From Gamarada debralockiae (Eukaryota > Ascomycota > Leotiomycetes > Helotiales > Hyphodiscaceae), in the NCBI GenBank assembly GCA_002803225.1, contig NXFV01000166.1, positions 1 through 51,480 of the forward strand: a stretch of DNA of 51,480 nucleotides, written 5' to 3'. Made by a program: the position numbers and the translations under genes. Positions 33,413 to 44,255 of the stretch are shown in pieces. Each line of letters starts with the position of its first letter. Position 1 is the stretch's first letter. The notes under the pieces were generated by a model, which worked only from the letters and a program-made list of their open reading frames with translations, made no database searches and was not told the origin of the DNA.

Positions 33413-35861
33413 AGTTGGAGCAGCTGGAAGTCGCTCATTCGATGTATGCAGCCGGGATGGCGATGCTGTTGACTTTTCTTGTACTTATTTATGTCAAAAA
33501 ATTGCTAGGTTCGCCTGTCGTCGGTCTTTCCTTAACTCATTCCAAGCCTACCACAACTATAACCTCAACTTTCTTGCCATCCCTTGTAAATGCTTCTCCA
33601 TTCATGTAACCACGCTTATGTCCTAGTATAAGTCTTTCTTATTTAGCTCTGAATCTGCTACTTAAGTATAATCAACCCAATCTAAGCTCTTATAGACGTG
33701 TTGTTTATAGGAGTAAACTGAAGCCTGCCACATTGTAGCTAGAGTCTATGGCTGGCTTGTAGGACGGATCTCGAGGAAGAATGAAATCATGTAAATAGAC
33801 ACCAAGCATTGCAGATCCTCGGGGACCTTCCCGGATCAGCTATCTTAGGCCGGTATTATAACAGCTGGTTGTTTAACCTGAACCTTTAACTGTACGAAAT
33901 CTGTTTCTGTTCGGAAAGGTGAGCAGGGCTGCTTTATCGGCAATTCTGGATAAGCTAAGGTGAGTAAGGCTAAGACGAAGATGGGAAGCGGGTGAGCAAC
34001 AGCGGACAGCGGCAGAGTCAGCATAAGAGACGCTATTTTAGTACCTAAGGGGGCTCGTCTTGGCTCCCTCAAGGCCTGGTTACACTTTCCTTGTCTAGCT
34101 TCGCTGAGTCGAACCGCGCTTTGACTTTACCCTTTGTGGTTACGGGAAATGCGCTGCGTTTCCTGCCAAAGACTTCTGCCGCCAAGAACTGATTCGCGTC
34201 CATCTCGAGCTGGCCTGCGAAAGGATTAATATACACCCAAACCGAGTCACGTGCCAAAGTGACGTTGCATGCAATAGAAGCTTAGCTCAGGCACTCAGGC
34301 TGGAGTCGAGGACTATTCCTACTACGGTTACTACGGCTGAACTAAAGCAAGTCACATGTGGGACCTTGGCCTGATAGCGTTTAGGACTTCTATTTCGGCA
34401 CAGGACACAGCACTGTTAATTGGACAGAATGGTTCGATTCCTTTACTATTGTTCTACAATTGATTGAATTTTGGACTATGTCGGCTCAAACCAGCATCGT
34501 CAAATTGCGCAGTTGAACCTGTCGACCTCTTGAGCCAAGCACACAGCGTTCGTGACCTCAAGTCGATTTTTCCAGAGCTGGACTTGGTCTGCATCGACAA
34601 ACCAAGCGCGCCCAATGCCCAACAACGTGTTAAATGCGTTAGTTTCGACATTAAAAGGATTTCTATGGTAGCTAATAGTATAGGAGCCCTCGTAATAAAT
34701 GTTGTTCTCTGCTATCATACACGTTAATTGAGTCGGTTGGCTGGGTTTGACCGCGACTAGGAGTCAACTTATCAGCAATTTTCTCACGATCCGCACTTAC
34801 GACAAACAAAGCAAACCGTGTAATTCGATAGAACATGCTCTGGTGCATAGTTGATTAGATTTGCAGATGACCATATCTAATATCGATGGTGTTTCAGATA
34901 AAATTCAAATATGCCAGATTTTCAAAATCGCGAAAAACACATACAAGAAAAGCTGGTAACATGATCTCGGAGCGGAAGTATCTTTATCCTAATGCGCTAG
35001 ATTCCTGGATGATGGTCTGAGTGCTTGAGGTAATAAAAGCGCACTTTGGCAACTGCGCTAAATCTAGGCTGCGCCGGCGTAGCCGGCACAACTGGAACCG
35101 AGTATGAATAATCAATCAAATCAGCAAGGCCTTGACAAGACGAACTGATTTTGGATGAACCTCTTTCTCTAAAACGGTCCAATATTCGATACTGGCCATC
35201 AACGACACAGAGTCTGCAGAAAGATTGATCGTTGGATCTTGAGAGAACCCTACCTCGAAATCCACAGACTCCATACTCGAATTCGTCCCTCTTCGGGCCC
35301 TTTCGGCTCCCTTCTCGAACGTACAAGTCCTTCACGACGAGCAAACATCTACATACAGAACTCCTGTAGTTTTAGTCTATTTGGGGAATCATGAACCAAA
35401 ATCGTACCACGAGAACAAAGCTCCAATAATCCCTGTCATGGTTTCGGTCATCGAAGAACAATTTTCCTGACCTCTCAGGTCGCTAGCCGAAAAGGGGATA
35501 GGCGGCTTTGTTTGCTGAGAAGGCTACAAGGCTGCCCTGGAAATATCTTGGAGTATGAAGTTCCCCCACCATCACCTTCGATTGTTCATTCAAACTGATC
35601 GATTGTACCACAGTACAGTTGTCCTTCCGAAGGGCATCACGGGCATCACGGGCATCACATCCTTCTTCATTTCTCTGATCGCCCATTCGATTTGAACGAC
35701 TGTTCTTTGATGCGATTTTCACTTCATACATATCCAAAGACTTCTGCTCTGACGCTGCAGGTCGCGTCATACAAGGTCTGCGCGGACCGATTTCGCGAAA
35801 CTCCGGCCCCAAAAAGGTCATATTTCTCGAAACGCCGCTAACCGTGTGGGTAACGGAAGAC
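33413..35861. other. 2.4-kb region upstream of the NLR, repeat-like, no clear gene
   Basis: Short minus-strand frames near 33845-34257 and 34997-35344 lack ATG starts and known motifs. The 33600-34300 part is AT-rich and repeat-like. A CACGTG core occurs at about 34248. The last 400 bp are the presumed NLR promoter and carry the GGGCATCAC triplication. Confidence 0.45.
35632..35658. repeat. 9-bp tandem repeat (GGGCATCAC x3)
   Basis: Three perfect head-to-tail copies lie about 205 bp upstream of the NLR start codon. It could vary in copy number between strains. Confidence 0.9.
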
Positions 35862-38800
35862 ATGACTCGCCTGAATTTCGACGACTATAGGATTGTTCTG
35901 ATCACTCCTCTCCTGGTCGAGGCACAGGCAGCATGGCACATGCTTGATAAAGAACACGAGGGAGAGTTCCCGACAAGCCCTGGCGATGATTTTATGTACT
36001 CGGCTGGCGAGATCAATGGGCACAATGTCGCGATAGCGACCTTTCCATCAGGTGGTGTATATGGCGTAGGATCCGCAGCCGCGTTGGCAGCCCAGATCAA
36101 GAACACTTTCCGCAATCTCTGGTTTGGGTTGTTGGTCGGAGTGGCTGCTGGTCTGCCGGATTTGCATGGCGAACCCAAGCGCGACATTCGCCTCGGTGAT
36201 GTGCTCGTCGGTCTCGGCGATGGGAACAGTGCTGGTCTAGTGAGCTATGGTCTAGGAAAGGAGACAAGTGAGGGATTCAAGATTCTGGAGTGGGGAATTC
36301 AAGCCAAAACCATTCCGATCCTTAGATCTGCCATCGCGAAGATGCGACTACGCGCCACTACTCACCCGCATACCTTCTTACAGCATTACGAAAAAATCAA
36401 GGGAAAGCCTCATGAGGAAGGATTCTTTGAGGACCCCGGCCAGGAGAAAGATATCTTGTACGAGAAGATTATCGACCAAGAAGGACAAAGAACTCAAGCC
36501 GTTCATCGTGAACTGCGCAGCTCAACCACACGTACTAAAATATGGTACGGGAAAATCGGCTCTGGCGACAGATTAATGAAGAATGCAGATGAGAGGGACA
36601 AGCTGAGGAACACCTTCGACCTCATTGGCCTCGAGATGGAAGCAGCTGGTACGATGAACTCTATCGATGTCGCGGTGATTCGAGGTGTCTGTGATTATGG
36701 TGATGAACAAAAGAACAAAGAATGGCAACCATATGCTGCCGCTATGGCTGCCGCGTATGCCAGGGCGATTCTTTACTCAATACCGGCCGAGACCAAAAGT
36801 AAAGGGATAGCGAATCTAGAAGAGACAGCGAGGAACCAGATACTCGTTGATGAGGGTCCGAAGAAGAAAGAAGAGGAACACCATGGTCGGTTTTAAATTT
36901 CTGAATTCATCGGCTATTTCAAGTTCTATCTTCATCTTATTTATCTCTTTTCGTGTCATCTTTCTGGGCATAGGCATGGAATTGGCGATGGAAAGGGTTT
37001 TCAATGGATGGTCATTACATTTCCTTTCGAAATCGAGCTAGATCCAGCTAGGAAGCAACATGCCTGGGTCGTGATTGCATGTGCGAACATGGCTAATTCC
37101 TCGCCTATTATAGTATCGCCTGCGATCGTTGAGGCACCGACTTTCATGACCACCTTGCCACGCTACAACAATCAGAGGTTTTCTGGCAGAGAAGCAGAGT
37201 TAGTTTGCATACGCCGAATACTAGAGCATCCGTCCGACTGCTCTCACGGGATTTCCCTCGATGGTCTTGGAGGCATAGGGTGAATGCACTCAATCCATCA
37301 TTGCTACTATCACTAAACAAGTATTGACTCTCATTCTTGCGATATTAGGAAGAGTGAAATCGCTTTTGAATATGCGCGTCGTTGCCTTCACGAACGGTCT
37401 GTGTTCTGGGTCAAGGCGGATTCGATCGAATCCCTCGAATTTGGGTACCGCGCCATTGCTTCAAAAATTGATCCCGAATTCTGTCCAGATACACAAGACT
37501 CTCTGTTCTCAATGGTCAAAGATCATTTGGAAGAACATGATAGCAGACCTTGGCTCTTGGTCCTGGATGATGTTGAGGATAGAAAGCTTCTAGAACGGGA
37601 CTTGGGTGGAAGTAAAAGCTTCATACTGGATTATATCCCTTGGGCATCCCAAGGCCAAGTACTAATTACAAGTCGGGACCCTACCATTGCTGGACAAGCT
37701 GATGGCAGAATCGTCCCCGCTGCAAATGGGCTTCGAATAGAGCCTATGTGTACCCATGACTGCGAAACCCTTTTTCGTAAAGGTATGCGTTCTGATGTGG
37801 ATTGGGGGGCTTCAAGTGCTCAACAAAGGGAACTTTGGAAATTACTAGGAGGTTTGCCCCTGGCGATAGTGCAAGCAGCCTCATATATCCGGGAGGAACA
37901 CGCCACAATCGGCGAGTTCATCAAGGAGTACCGCGATTTTAAACTCAACGACTTATTTAGAATAAATGCAATAGGGATAGACAAGAAGCAGGAGTCTGTT
38001 TTGTTCACATGGGGAATCTCTTATCGCAAGATTGCCGGACCATCCTCTTCGGACGCGAAGTCAAATGCAGCCAGATTACTCGATTTGCTTGGATTTATCG
38101 ATTCTCAATCATCGCCATTGAGGACCATGTCGGAAGCCGAATTCGAATTCAAAGACCACATTGGAGAAACGCCAATACATGGCATAGATTTCTCTTGCGG
38201 AAGACAGGAACCGCCATCCGCCTTTCTACGCAGTATATTCGACAATCGCTTTACCCCAGCATCAGACCAGCAGTTTCGTCGTGCAATAAGTAGTCTTCAG
38301 AACTACTCGCTTATTGCTTCAAGGGAGTGTTGGATACATCCAGTGGTGCACAGCTGGATATCATATCAGCTTACTCTCGAAGAGAAATGCGAATATATCG
38401 AGTGGATATCTGAAGAACTACTAAGAGATATTCTCAATCCAGAAAACTACATCGAAGATGGCTGGGACGATTTTTTGCTGCCACCGACGACCAATTCTCT
38501 TTCCATGAGCGGCGTTCTTACACCTCTACGACACACTCGCATTCTCTTGACCTACGCTCAGTCCGAGCCAATCATGGAATATATGACTGGCCACAAAGAA
38601 ACTGCACTCGAATTTGCCGAACTCCTCTATCGTATTGGTTTGATAACTGCCCAGATGGGCAAGATCAAAGACGGAGTTGACCATCTGGAGAAGGCCATCG
38701 CAATAATGGCGGACAGTGTCGAGGAGACGTTAATGTGGGAACGTCGAATCAAACTCGCTAAGACTCGCAGCCGCATTGTTTCTCTCCGCACAGCACTTGA

Positions 38801-39755
38801 TGAAGCCGAACGCTGCTATGATATGGGAAGAGTTCCGTCTGTGCAAGCGACATTGTGGCTTGCCCAATGCCTTCATAATGGCGGACATTTAATTCCAGCC
38901 CTCCATCATTTTGAATCGGTCAGAAAAATGTTTTCGATGCACTCAGAACCGAATTTTGAATCACAAAAAGAACTGTTCGCAGCAAGTATCGGGGCGGTAC
39001 AAGTCTTGTCAGCTATGCGCCAACCCCAAAACAACATCAAGATACGAGAAATAATCGACACAAGCCTTGCACCCCTCTTCGACAGTATGCCTCTCAACCA
39101 CATGCTGAGGACAATTCTCCTTCCAGAGGTATTGATTGACCGGATCGAAGCCGCTAAAGACCCAGTAGACCAGAGCCTTGCCATTCGAAACCTCGTGCAG
39201 TATTACAGGAGCGATCTAGGGGACTTAGGGACAGGAGGCCAGCCCCAGGAGTGGCTTGTGCTGATCAAGCAGCTACAGCGGAGAAACAAGTGGGATATCA
39301 TCAAGGAGCTTGCCAATGCATTTATCGAAAGCCACCATTCGATACAAGATCATTTGGAATTGATAGCCCATTATAAGTACCGGCAACGAGATCTTAATAT
39401 CATACTTGACCAGGTTGATGCCTGGGACGGGATTTACAACTGTCTCGCACAAGCATGTTTAGCAGTAGGGGATTTGGAGGGAGCAGAAAAGGCACACTGG
39501 GCTGCACTTGGGCGTTGCTGGTTTTCATTAGTAGGGGATTTGGAGGGAGTAGAAAAGGCACACTGGTTTGCACTTGGGCGCTGGTGGTTATCATTACTGG
39601 ATGATGCCAATTCGAAAAGATGCCAAGAACATTTGCAGGCTCTTTGCGATGCGCTCTCGAAGCAAGGTAAGGCCAAGGACAAAGTTCTCCAGATTCTCAG
39701 AGGACAGCTGGAAATCGCAATTATACGCCGTGAAAATGAAGTCAGGGACTCATGA
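35862..39755 (+). CDS. Fungal NLR-type protein: PNP/UDP phosphorylase domain - NB-ARC - helical repeats
   Basis: Proposed exons 35862-36885, 37042-37279 and 37349-39755 (1222 aa). The first intron (GTCGGT...GAGCTAG) is the weakest call; a same-frame stop at 36894 shows some intron or a gene split is needed there. Residues 1-320 form a purine/uridine-phosphorylase-like domain: YRIVLITPLLVEAQAAWHML, SGGVYGVGSAAALAAQI, LLVGVAAGLPD, GLEMEAAGTMNSIDVAVIRG and VCDYGDE. The NB-ARC follows: FSGREAEL, Walker A GLGGIGKSEIAFEYARR (a 69-bp intron splits it before the Lys), Walker B WLLVLDDVE, VLITSRD and LGGLPLAIVQAASYIREE. The remaining 550 residues look alpha-helical, TPR-like, with a recent 22-residue duplication. 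This three-part plan is common in fungal STAND proteins that sense non-self; the ligand is unknown. Confidence 0.85.
39464..39595 (+). repeat. 66-bp in-frame tandem duplication inside the NLR
   Basis: Units 39464-39529 and 39530-39595 differ at about six positions and encode 22 residues each (VGDLEGAEKAHWAALGRCWF and VGDLEGVEKAHWFALGRWWL). The length is a multiple of three, so the frame is kept. The high identity implies a recent event in the sensor region. Confidence 0.95.
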
Positions 39756-41544
39756 ACCAAATTATGCATTTTTCACAACACTGGCTTTTCATTTGGTGTG
39801 AAATTACGAGAGATTAGACCCGGGACGATAGGAAAGTTCAAAATCGAGATGGAAACTCCACGAGCTCCAATGCTAACCATTCTGTCTTTCATCGCTAGTC
39901 TTTGTTACTGTGGCCAGCTTCAGCTCGACTGGAGATTCTTGCAAAAAAACAGAGTCGTGTTATCATCTTACATATTACAACATATGTTAAACTCTTCTAG
40001 GAAGCGCCGCAGGAAACTCCCACGTATGAATCGGCGTGGAATCCTTCGTTGATGACTTAGCGACCTCCATTCCTCTAATAGGCTATCCTTATCGTATTGC
40101 TTATAATATTCGTCTTATTGTCGTTATTGCTATCGAATAGGCTATTTGTATCGGCATCCGTTATGCTATCGGTCTTATCCGTGGGCGAGAGGTCTTTATT
40201 ATATGATAATTAAGCTATAAATTATTGAAGAGAATAGCGGCAGATGATATGTGGGAAGAGTTATAAAGAGTAATTCGAAGATGGGGGAGAAAGTGTGATT
40301 GGTTTCGAGAACGATGGTGTAGAAGTAACGGGAGAGCGAATAGCGGGGAGGTGATTAAGAGAGAAAGATAAGGAGGGACTGGGCGACAGACGATGGAAGT
40401 GCTTTAAATGCATTCTAGGCCGGGGTTATGTCGAAGGTTGGCTAGTTCTGAGGGGTTATTTTATGGGGCTAAAAACGGGCCAGAAATGGAAAATAGAAGA
40501 GAGGTGAATCGGATAGACGGAGGAGGGTGAGAAGCTCATACGGCCGCACCGTGTGCCTAAGGCTGGGCAGGTCAATTGCCATCTATTAGCTAAAATTAGA
40601 ACAAGGCTCAAGGGTTGTTTGGGAGCCCATTTTGGGTTCCTTATATCCTGTTCTGTCAAGTTAACCCTTATCTCCGTTTTCGTATTCGCCAGGCCGAGCA
40701 CGCGTGACCCTTCGCTGTTTTTCTCATCTTCGCTTCATCTCATGCTTACCTCTACTAACCCATCCTTTGTATTTTCACCCTGAGCGTCGTCAGTGCTCAA
40801 ATCCAGGAGATCTAGAGCAAGAGGATATCCTGCATTCGGGCGATCCATAGTATGCTCGGGCCCTGCCAAGAGATACCAGATCCTACGGCGGTATCAGAGG
40901 TATAGGTTCTGGTTGACTGCCGTTTAGCAAGGAAGGCCAGAAGAAGAAATACCTGTATCCATACCGACAGCCATCAGTGCGCACAGAATAGCAAGTTAGA
41001 ATCATACTCATGCATGTCAACTAGATAAACATCTAGCACTAGGTTCTGATATGTCCTAATATAGTAATCTATATATTCAATCCTAGATCTGACTAGAAGA
41101 CAGTTGTCTGACAGCCTAAAGATATTCATTTGTCACTGTCTACGGAGTAGCGCTGGACCACTGCTAGCGAGAGAGCTGCCTTGTCTTGGTTGCTCCACAA
41201 GCGTCATTGTCAGTGACCAGCGATGATGATTTATTGACCTGTATTCGAAGTTTTGTGCTTTTTCTGCGAGTTTGTGGAGTCTTGTGAGCAGGAGACTCGT
41301 TGTGCTGGCGTTTCATTTTGCAGCGACTGACGATTCCGGTTGGCATTGTTTCTGTGCTTAGAGATGGTAGCTGTTCAAGTCATTGAAACAGATCGGCGGG
41401 AAGATTGCGCTCTTCCGCTGGCTTGCTTAGCTCATATGTGAGTCGAGTGATTGTGGCAAGCTGTAATGAATCGACAGCCGCAGAATGGTTCTGGTCGACT
41501 AATGAATAATTGGGGAAGAAAACTCGAAAGAGGAATGGTAGCTT
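39756..41544. other. 1.8-kb AT-rich, repeat-like region without a gene
   Basis: Words such as CTATCG and TATTGC recur at 40080-40170. No frame resembles a protein family. It is probably old transposon sequence between the NLR and the DEDD-type gene. Confidence 0.45.
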
Positions 41545-42334
41545 TCAACAGTCAAAGGGAAACACTTGAGACACAAATTTCTTCATAGGTTGAAGCACGC
41601 CTTCACATGGAATGAGGTCTTTGGTACGAAAACCATGCCGATCAAGAAGCCAGCATACATTCATCATGCCTAGACAAGACGGGCCTGAGTTTCTATATTC
41701 GATGAAGATGTCGTTGGGTTGGAACCGGCAATCCTTGATTGGTTGAACCATTTGTTCAACAGTGCGGACCTGTCGAACATGATTCGCAATCTCTACTGAG
41801 GTGTTTTGTCAATGGCTCCGATCGAAGAAGGCGTGCTGGCTTTGTTGATGCAATCATTCCACGTTTATCATTGAAGATAGCGTGTACGACGAGCTTGTCG
41901 GTTCTAACATTGACGATTGCTACCTCGGTAACATTGAACCGTCCCGTAATTGAACTGAATTCGGTGTCTAATGCATAGATATTAGGTCGGCCTGGATGAG
42001 AAGCGGAAAGAGCCCGAAAGATAGGTTCAAACTTGGAGCCCCCCAATCTCATGACTTGAATCGCCAGATTGCGCAAAAGTCTCGGTACTTTGGAAATGAG
42101 GCTTTCAGAAGGGTCGGGTATAGATATCTGTAGGCTGAGCTCGTGGATTTGGTGACAAGCTACATAGTGTGTAGAGCAGTATATGCCCAAACCTTGCCAA
42201 GCCGAATCAGTGCAGCCTCGAGCTAGGCAAGTATGGCCAACTGTAGTCTCCGCAGGTAAGATTCCATCCATACGCATCAGCAGCTCGCAATGAATACATC
42301 TCGATGAGAAGTGCAAGCTGTGGAAACGAACCAT
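41545..42334 (-). CDS. DEDD-exonuclease/RNase H-like fold protein, function unknown
   Basis: Two exons are proposed: 42334-41863 and 41792-41545, joined across a 70-bp intron (GTGGAA...CAGTAG), giving 239 residues. The core NIYALDTEFSSITGRFNVTE, then VAIVNVRTDKLVVHAIFNDK, matches the first motif (D-x-E) and strand pattern of DEDD 3'-5' exonucleases in the RNase H superfamily. An upstream Cys/His-rich part (CLARGCTDSAWQGLGIYC...H) could bind zinc. The second exon (DCRFQPNDIFIEYRNSGPSC...VCWLLDRHGFRTKDLIPCEG) may supply the rest of the fold, but I cannot identify the later Asp residues with confidence. Similar orphan proteins are frequent near repeats in fungi. The start is uncertain; coding sequence may extend to about 42469 or through another exon near 42480-42530. 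Confidence 0.5.
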
Positions 42335-43076
42335 TTGGTGGTGTTGACTTTGGTCGAGGAAACAAGAAGAGCCGAGAAGTAGTTGATCTTCATGCCTAAA
42401 GGGCAGGCTCGACCTGTCATTGTGATCAAGTTCCAACGTTTGCTCACTGTTGACGTCGGCCCGAAACAAAGGGCATCATACCTGGAGGAATCTAACCAAT
42501 GAGTCGGAGTTTGCACAATGAGGATTAACATGAGAATTCCTAGTTATGAGCTTACATTTAAGCATATTCAGCTCGAAAAATGCCTTTCATGATGTTACTG
42601 CTTAGTGGCCGTACTAAGCTCTGAAGCATGGAATCTTTGAATGGTTAAATTCGAGTACCTGAGGCACTTCGCTTAATGAGCTCCGGCATTCCGACATGCG
42701 TCATTGGCTGCGTGGGATTAGGCATAGTGGTTGCGCCCTCAATTGGTCTATTGGAGTGTTTTGAATTGCTTGCCCAGACACCATTAACTTGCATTATGTC
42801 CGTACCTGGCTTTGGTGACAAGGCTAGAAGATGACGCTGATCATGATGATGTACAAGATGAATGTAAATCGTTTTCTTCTAGCCATATGCGGCGTCGCAG
42901 AACTCACACTGATATAGGAGGTCTGAGGTCAAGTGGTTCGAGTGGTCTCGTCGATGGTGATGACGTAGACCTGACTGGTAAAGGTAGGACTTATCACATC
43001 CAGGGACGTGACAAGGAATCTCGGTGGGACTCGAGTGTACAGCACGATAATGCAATGACAGGCTTTGAATGTAAAC
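42335..43076. other. Intergenic, no gene supported
   Basis: A plus-strand frame of 99 codons at 42812-43111 is acidic and Ser/Gly-rich but begins without ATG context and runs into the antisense of the zinc-finger relic. It is not called. Confidence 0.4.
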
Positions 43077-43937
43077 CTAGGTCATACTGCACTCAGGAAA
43101 CTTGCAACTAAAGTCGGGAGGGAGCTTGGAGTGGACGTTTCGTTCATGGTTCTTCAAAAACTGGCTCTTATCGTAGGACTTGCCGCGCCCGGAAAATGCA
43201 CAATTGAATCTTTCAGAATGCCCGATTCGAGGTGTTCTTTGGGGGCTTGTTTTCCGACGTAGGACTTCCGCATCCAGGATAGTCACATTGGAATTTTGGA
43301 CGAATGGCATGGATGATTCGATGATGGTAGGCCAAACCATCCTTCCGTAAGTACGATTTTGAAAATCGAGGCTCCTGGCAAACCCATCTTTCGCTTTTCC
43401 CGTGTTTTCTCGAGGGTGCGCGGCCAGTCTGGCCCTCTGGGTATATGATTTGTCGCACCCGGGAAATTTGCAAGAATGTTTTTGGCATTCGTGGAGTTCT
43501 CGATAGTGTTGTTCGAGACCTCGTGTCCGCGTGTAAGACTTCTTGCATCCAGCATACTTGCACCAGAACTTTGGAGGTTTAGTATGTTGTAGCTGACAAT
43601 GTTCATTAAGACTTCCTCTGAACACGAATGTCTTGCCGCATTCGGGGAACTCGCAAGAGAAGATCTGAGTTTTGAGATGGACGCTTCGACAGTGCTCATT
43701 CAAGTTCGACTTATTGAGATATGACTTGCCGCATCCAGAGTAATCGTAAGTGAAAGTAGTACGTTCGAGATGAACGACTTGGCGGTGATGGTCCAGGGTT
43801 GCTTTGTGAAGATACACCTTATCGCATCCGAGAAACTCGCAATGGAAGATCTGAGTTTTGAGATGGACGATTCGATAGTGTTCATCTAGATTGGACTTGT
43901 TGAGATATGACTCGCCGCATCTAGAGTACTTGCAGCG
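43077..43937 (-). pseudogene. Tandem C2H2 zinc-finger gene, broken
   Basis: The minus strand encodes eight or nine TFIIIA-type fingers in a row: CKYSRCGESYLNKSNLDEHY (first), FHCEFLGCDKVYLHKATLDH, FTYDYSGCGKSYLNKSNLNE, FSCEFPECGKTFVFRGSLNE, FWCKYAGCKKSYTRTRGLEQ and HSCKFPGCDKSYTQRARLAA. Then, only after frame changes, come WVCQEPRFSKSYLRKDGLAY and FNCAFSGRGKSYDKSQFLKN. Finger 3 has lost its first Cys (Tyr), finger 6 its second His and finger 9 its second Cys. A TAG (43940-43938) directly precedes the first finger and no start codon is in frame. Frameshifts lie near 43420 and 43220. Intact relatives would bind DNA. Confidence 0.75.
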
Positions 43938-44255
43938 CTATGTTGTGTAGTCCTACCAGTAGGTGTAAGAAAAGGGCACTTGAGAACTGAGGGGGGCTCA
44001 ATAAATTAAACGATAAAGCGCAAGGGGCATACGCCCTTCTTGTTGGACTGATTAGATGTCGTTTGGTGGTGGTAGCATTTTGGCTGAATCAAGTGGTGTA
44101 GTTGTATTTTTGACGAGTTGGCAGCTCGCGTGCGTTGTTGTCACGTGCTTCCCTGGTCCCACTGACTCACCTCCCGCTTTTCTTTTCAACGTAATAAAGT
44201 TCCAGCTCTGGCAACCCCAACATCAGCCAGCTTCCAATATTCAGCACGACTCGAA
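43938..44255. promoter_or_regulatory. MetRS upstream region with CACGTG
   Basis: The core CACGTG at 44142-44147 lies 109 bp before the MetRS start. A CCCACTGACTCACCTC segment beside it includes TGACTCA, the Gcn4-type (CPC1/CpcA) site expected for amino-acid-responsive genes such as tRNA synthetases. Position and match support a real site, although binding is inferred. Confidence 0.55.

Noticed and set aside
33845..34257. Two minus-strand frames near 34 kb
   Set aside because: They start without ATG and have no recognisable domain; likely repeat debris.
34425..34450. GGTTCGATTCC, a perfect tRNA B-box
   Set aside because: No A-box, acceptor stem or cloverleaf can be formed around it.
34997..35344. 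115-codon minus-strand frame
   Set aside because: Non-ATG start and no motif; lies in the NLR upstream region.
35632..35658. CRISPR-like short repeats
   Set aside because: Three 9-bp units without spacers are a microsatellite; no array or cas gene exists in the window.
36894..37041. Separate phosphorylase and NB-ARC genes
   Set aside because: Possible, but both parts share a frame, the gap is short, T-rich and intron-like, and the fused architecture is common in fungi; kept as one gene with a caveat.
42812..43111. 99-codon acidic frame
   Set aside because: It begins without an ATG and runs into the antisense of zinc-finger sequence; no family match.
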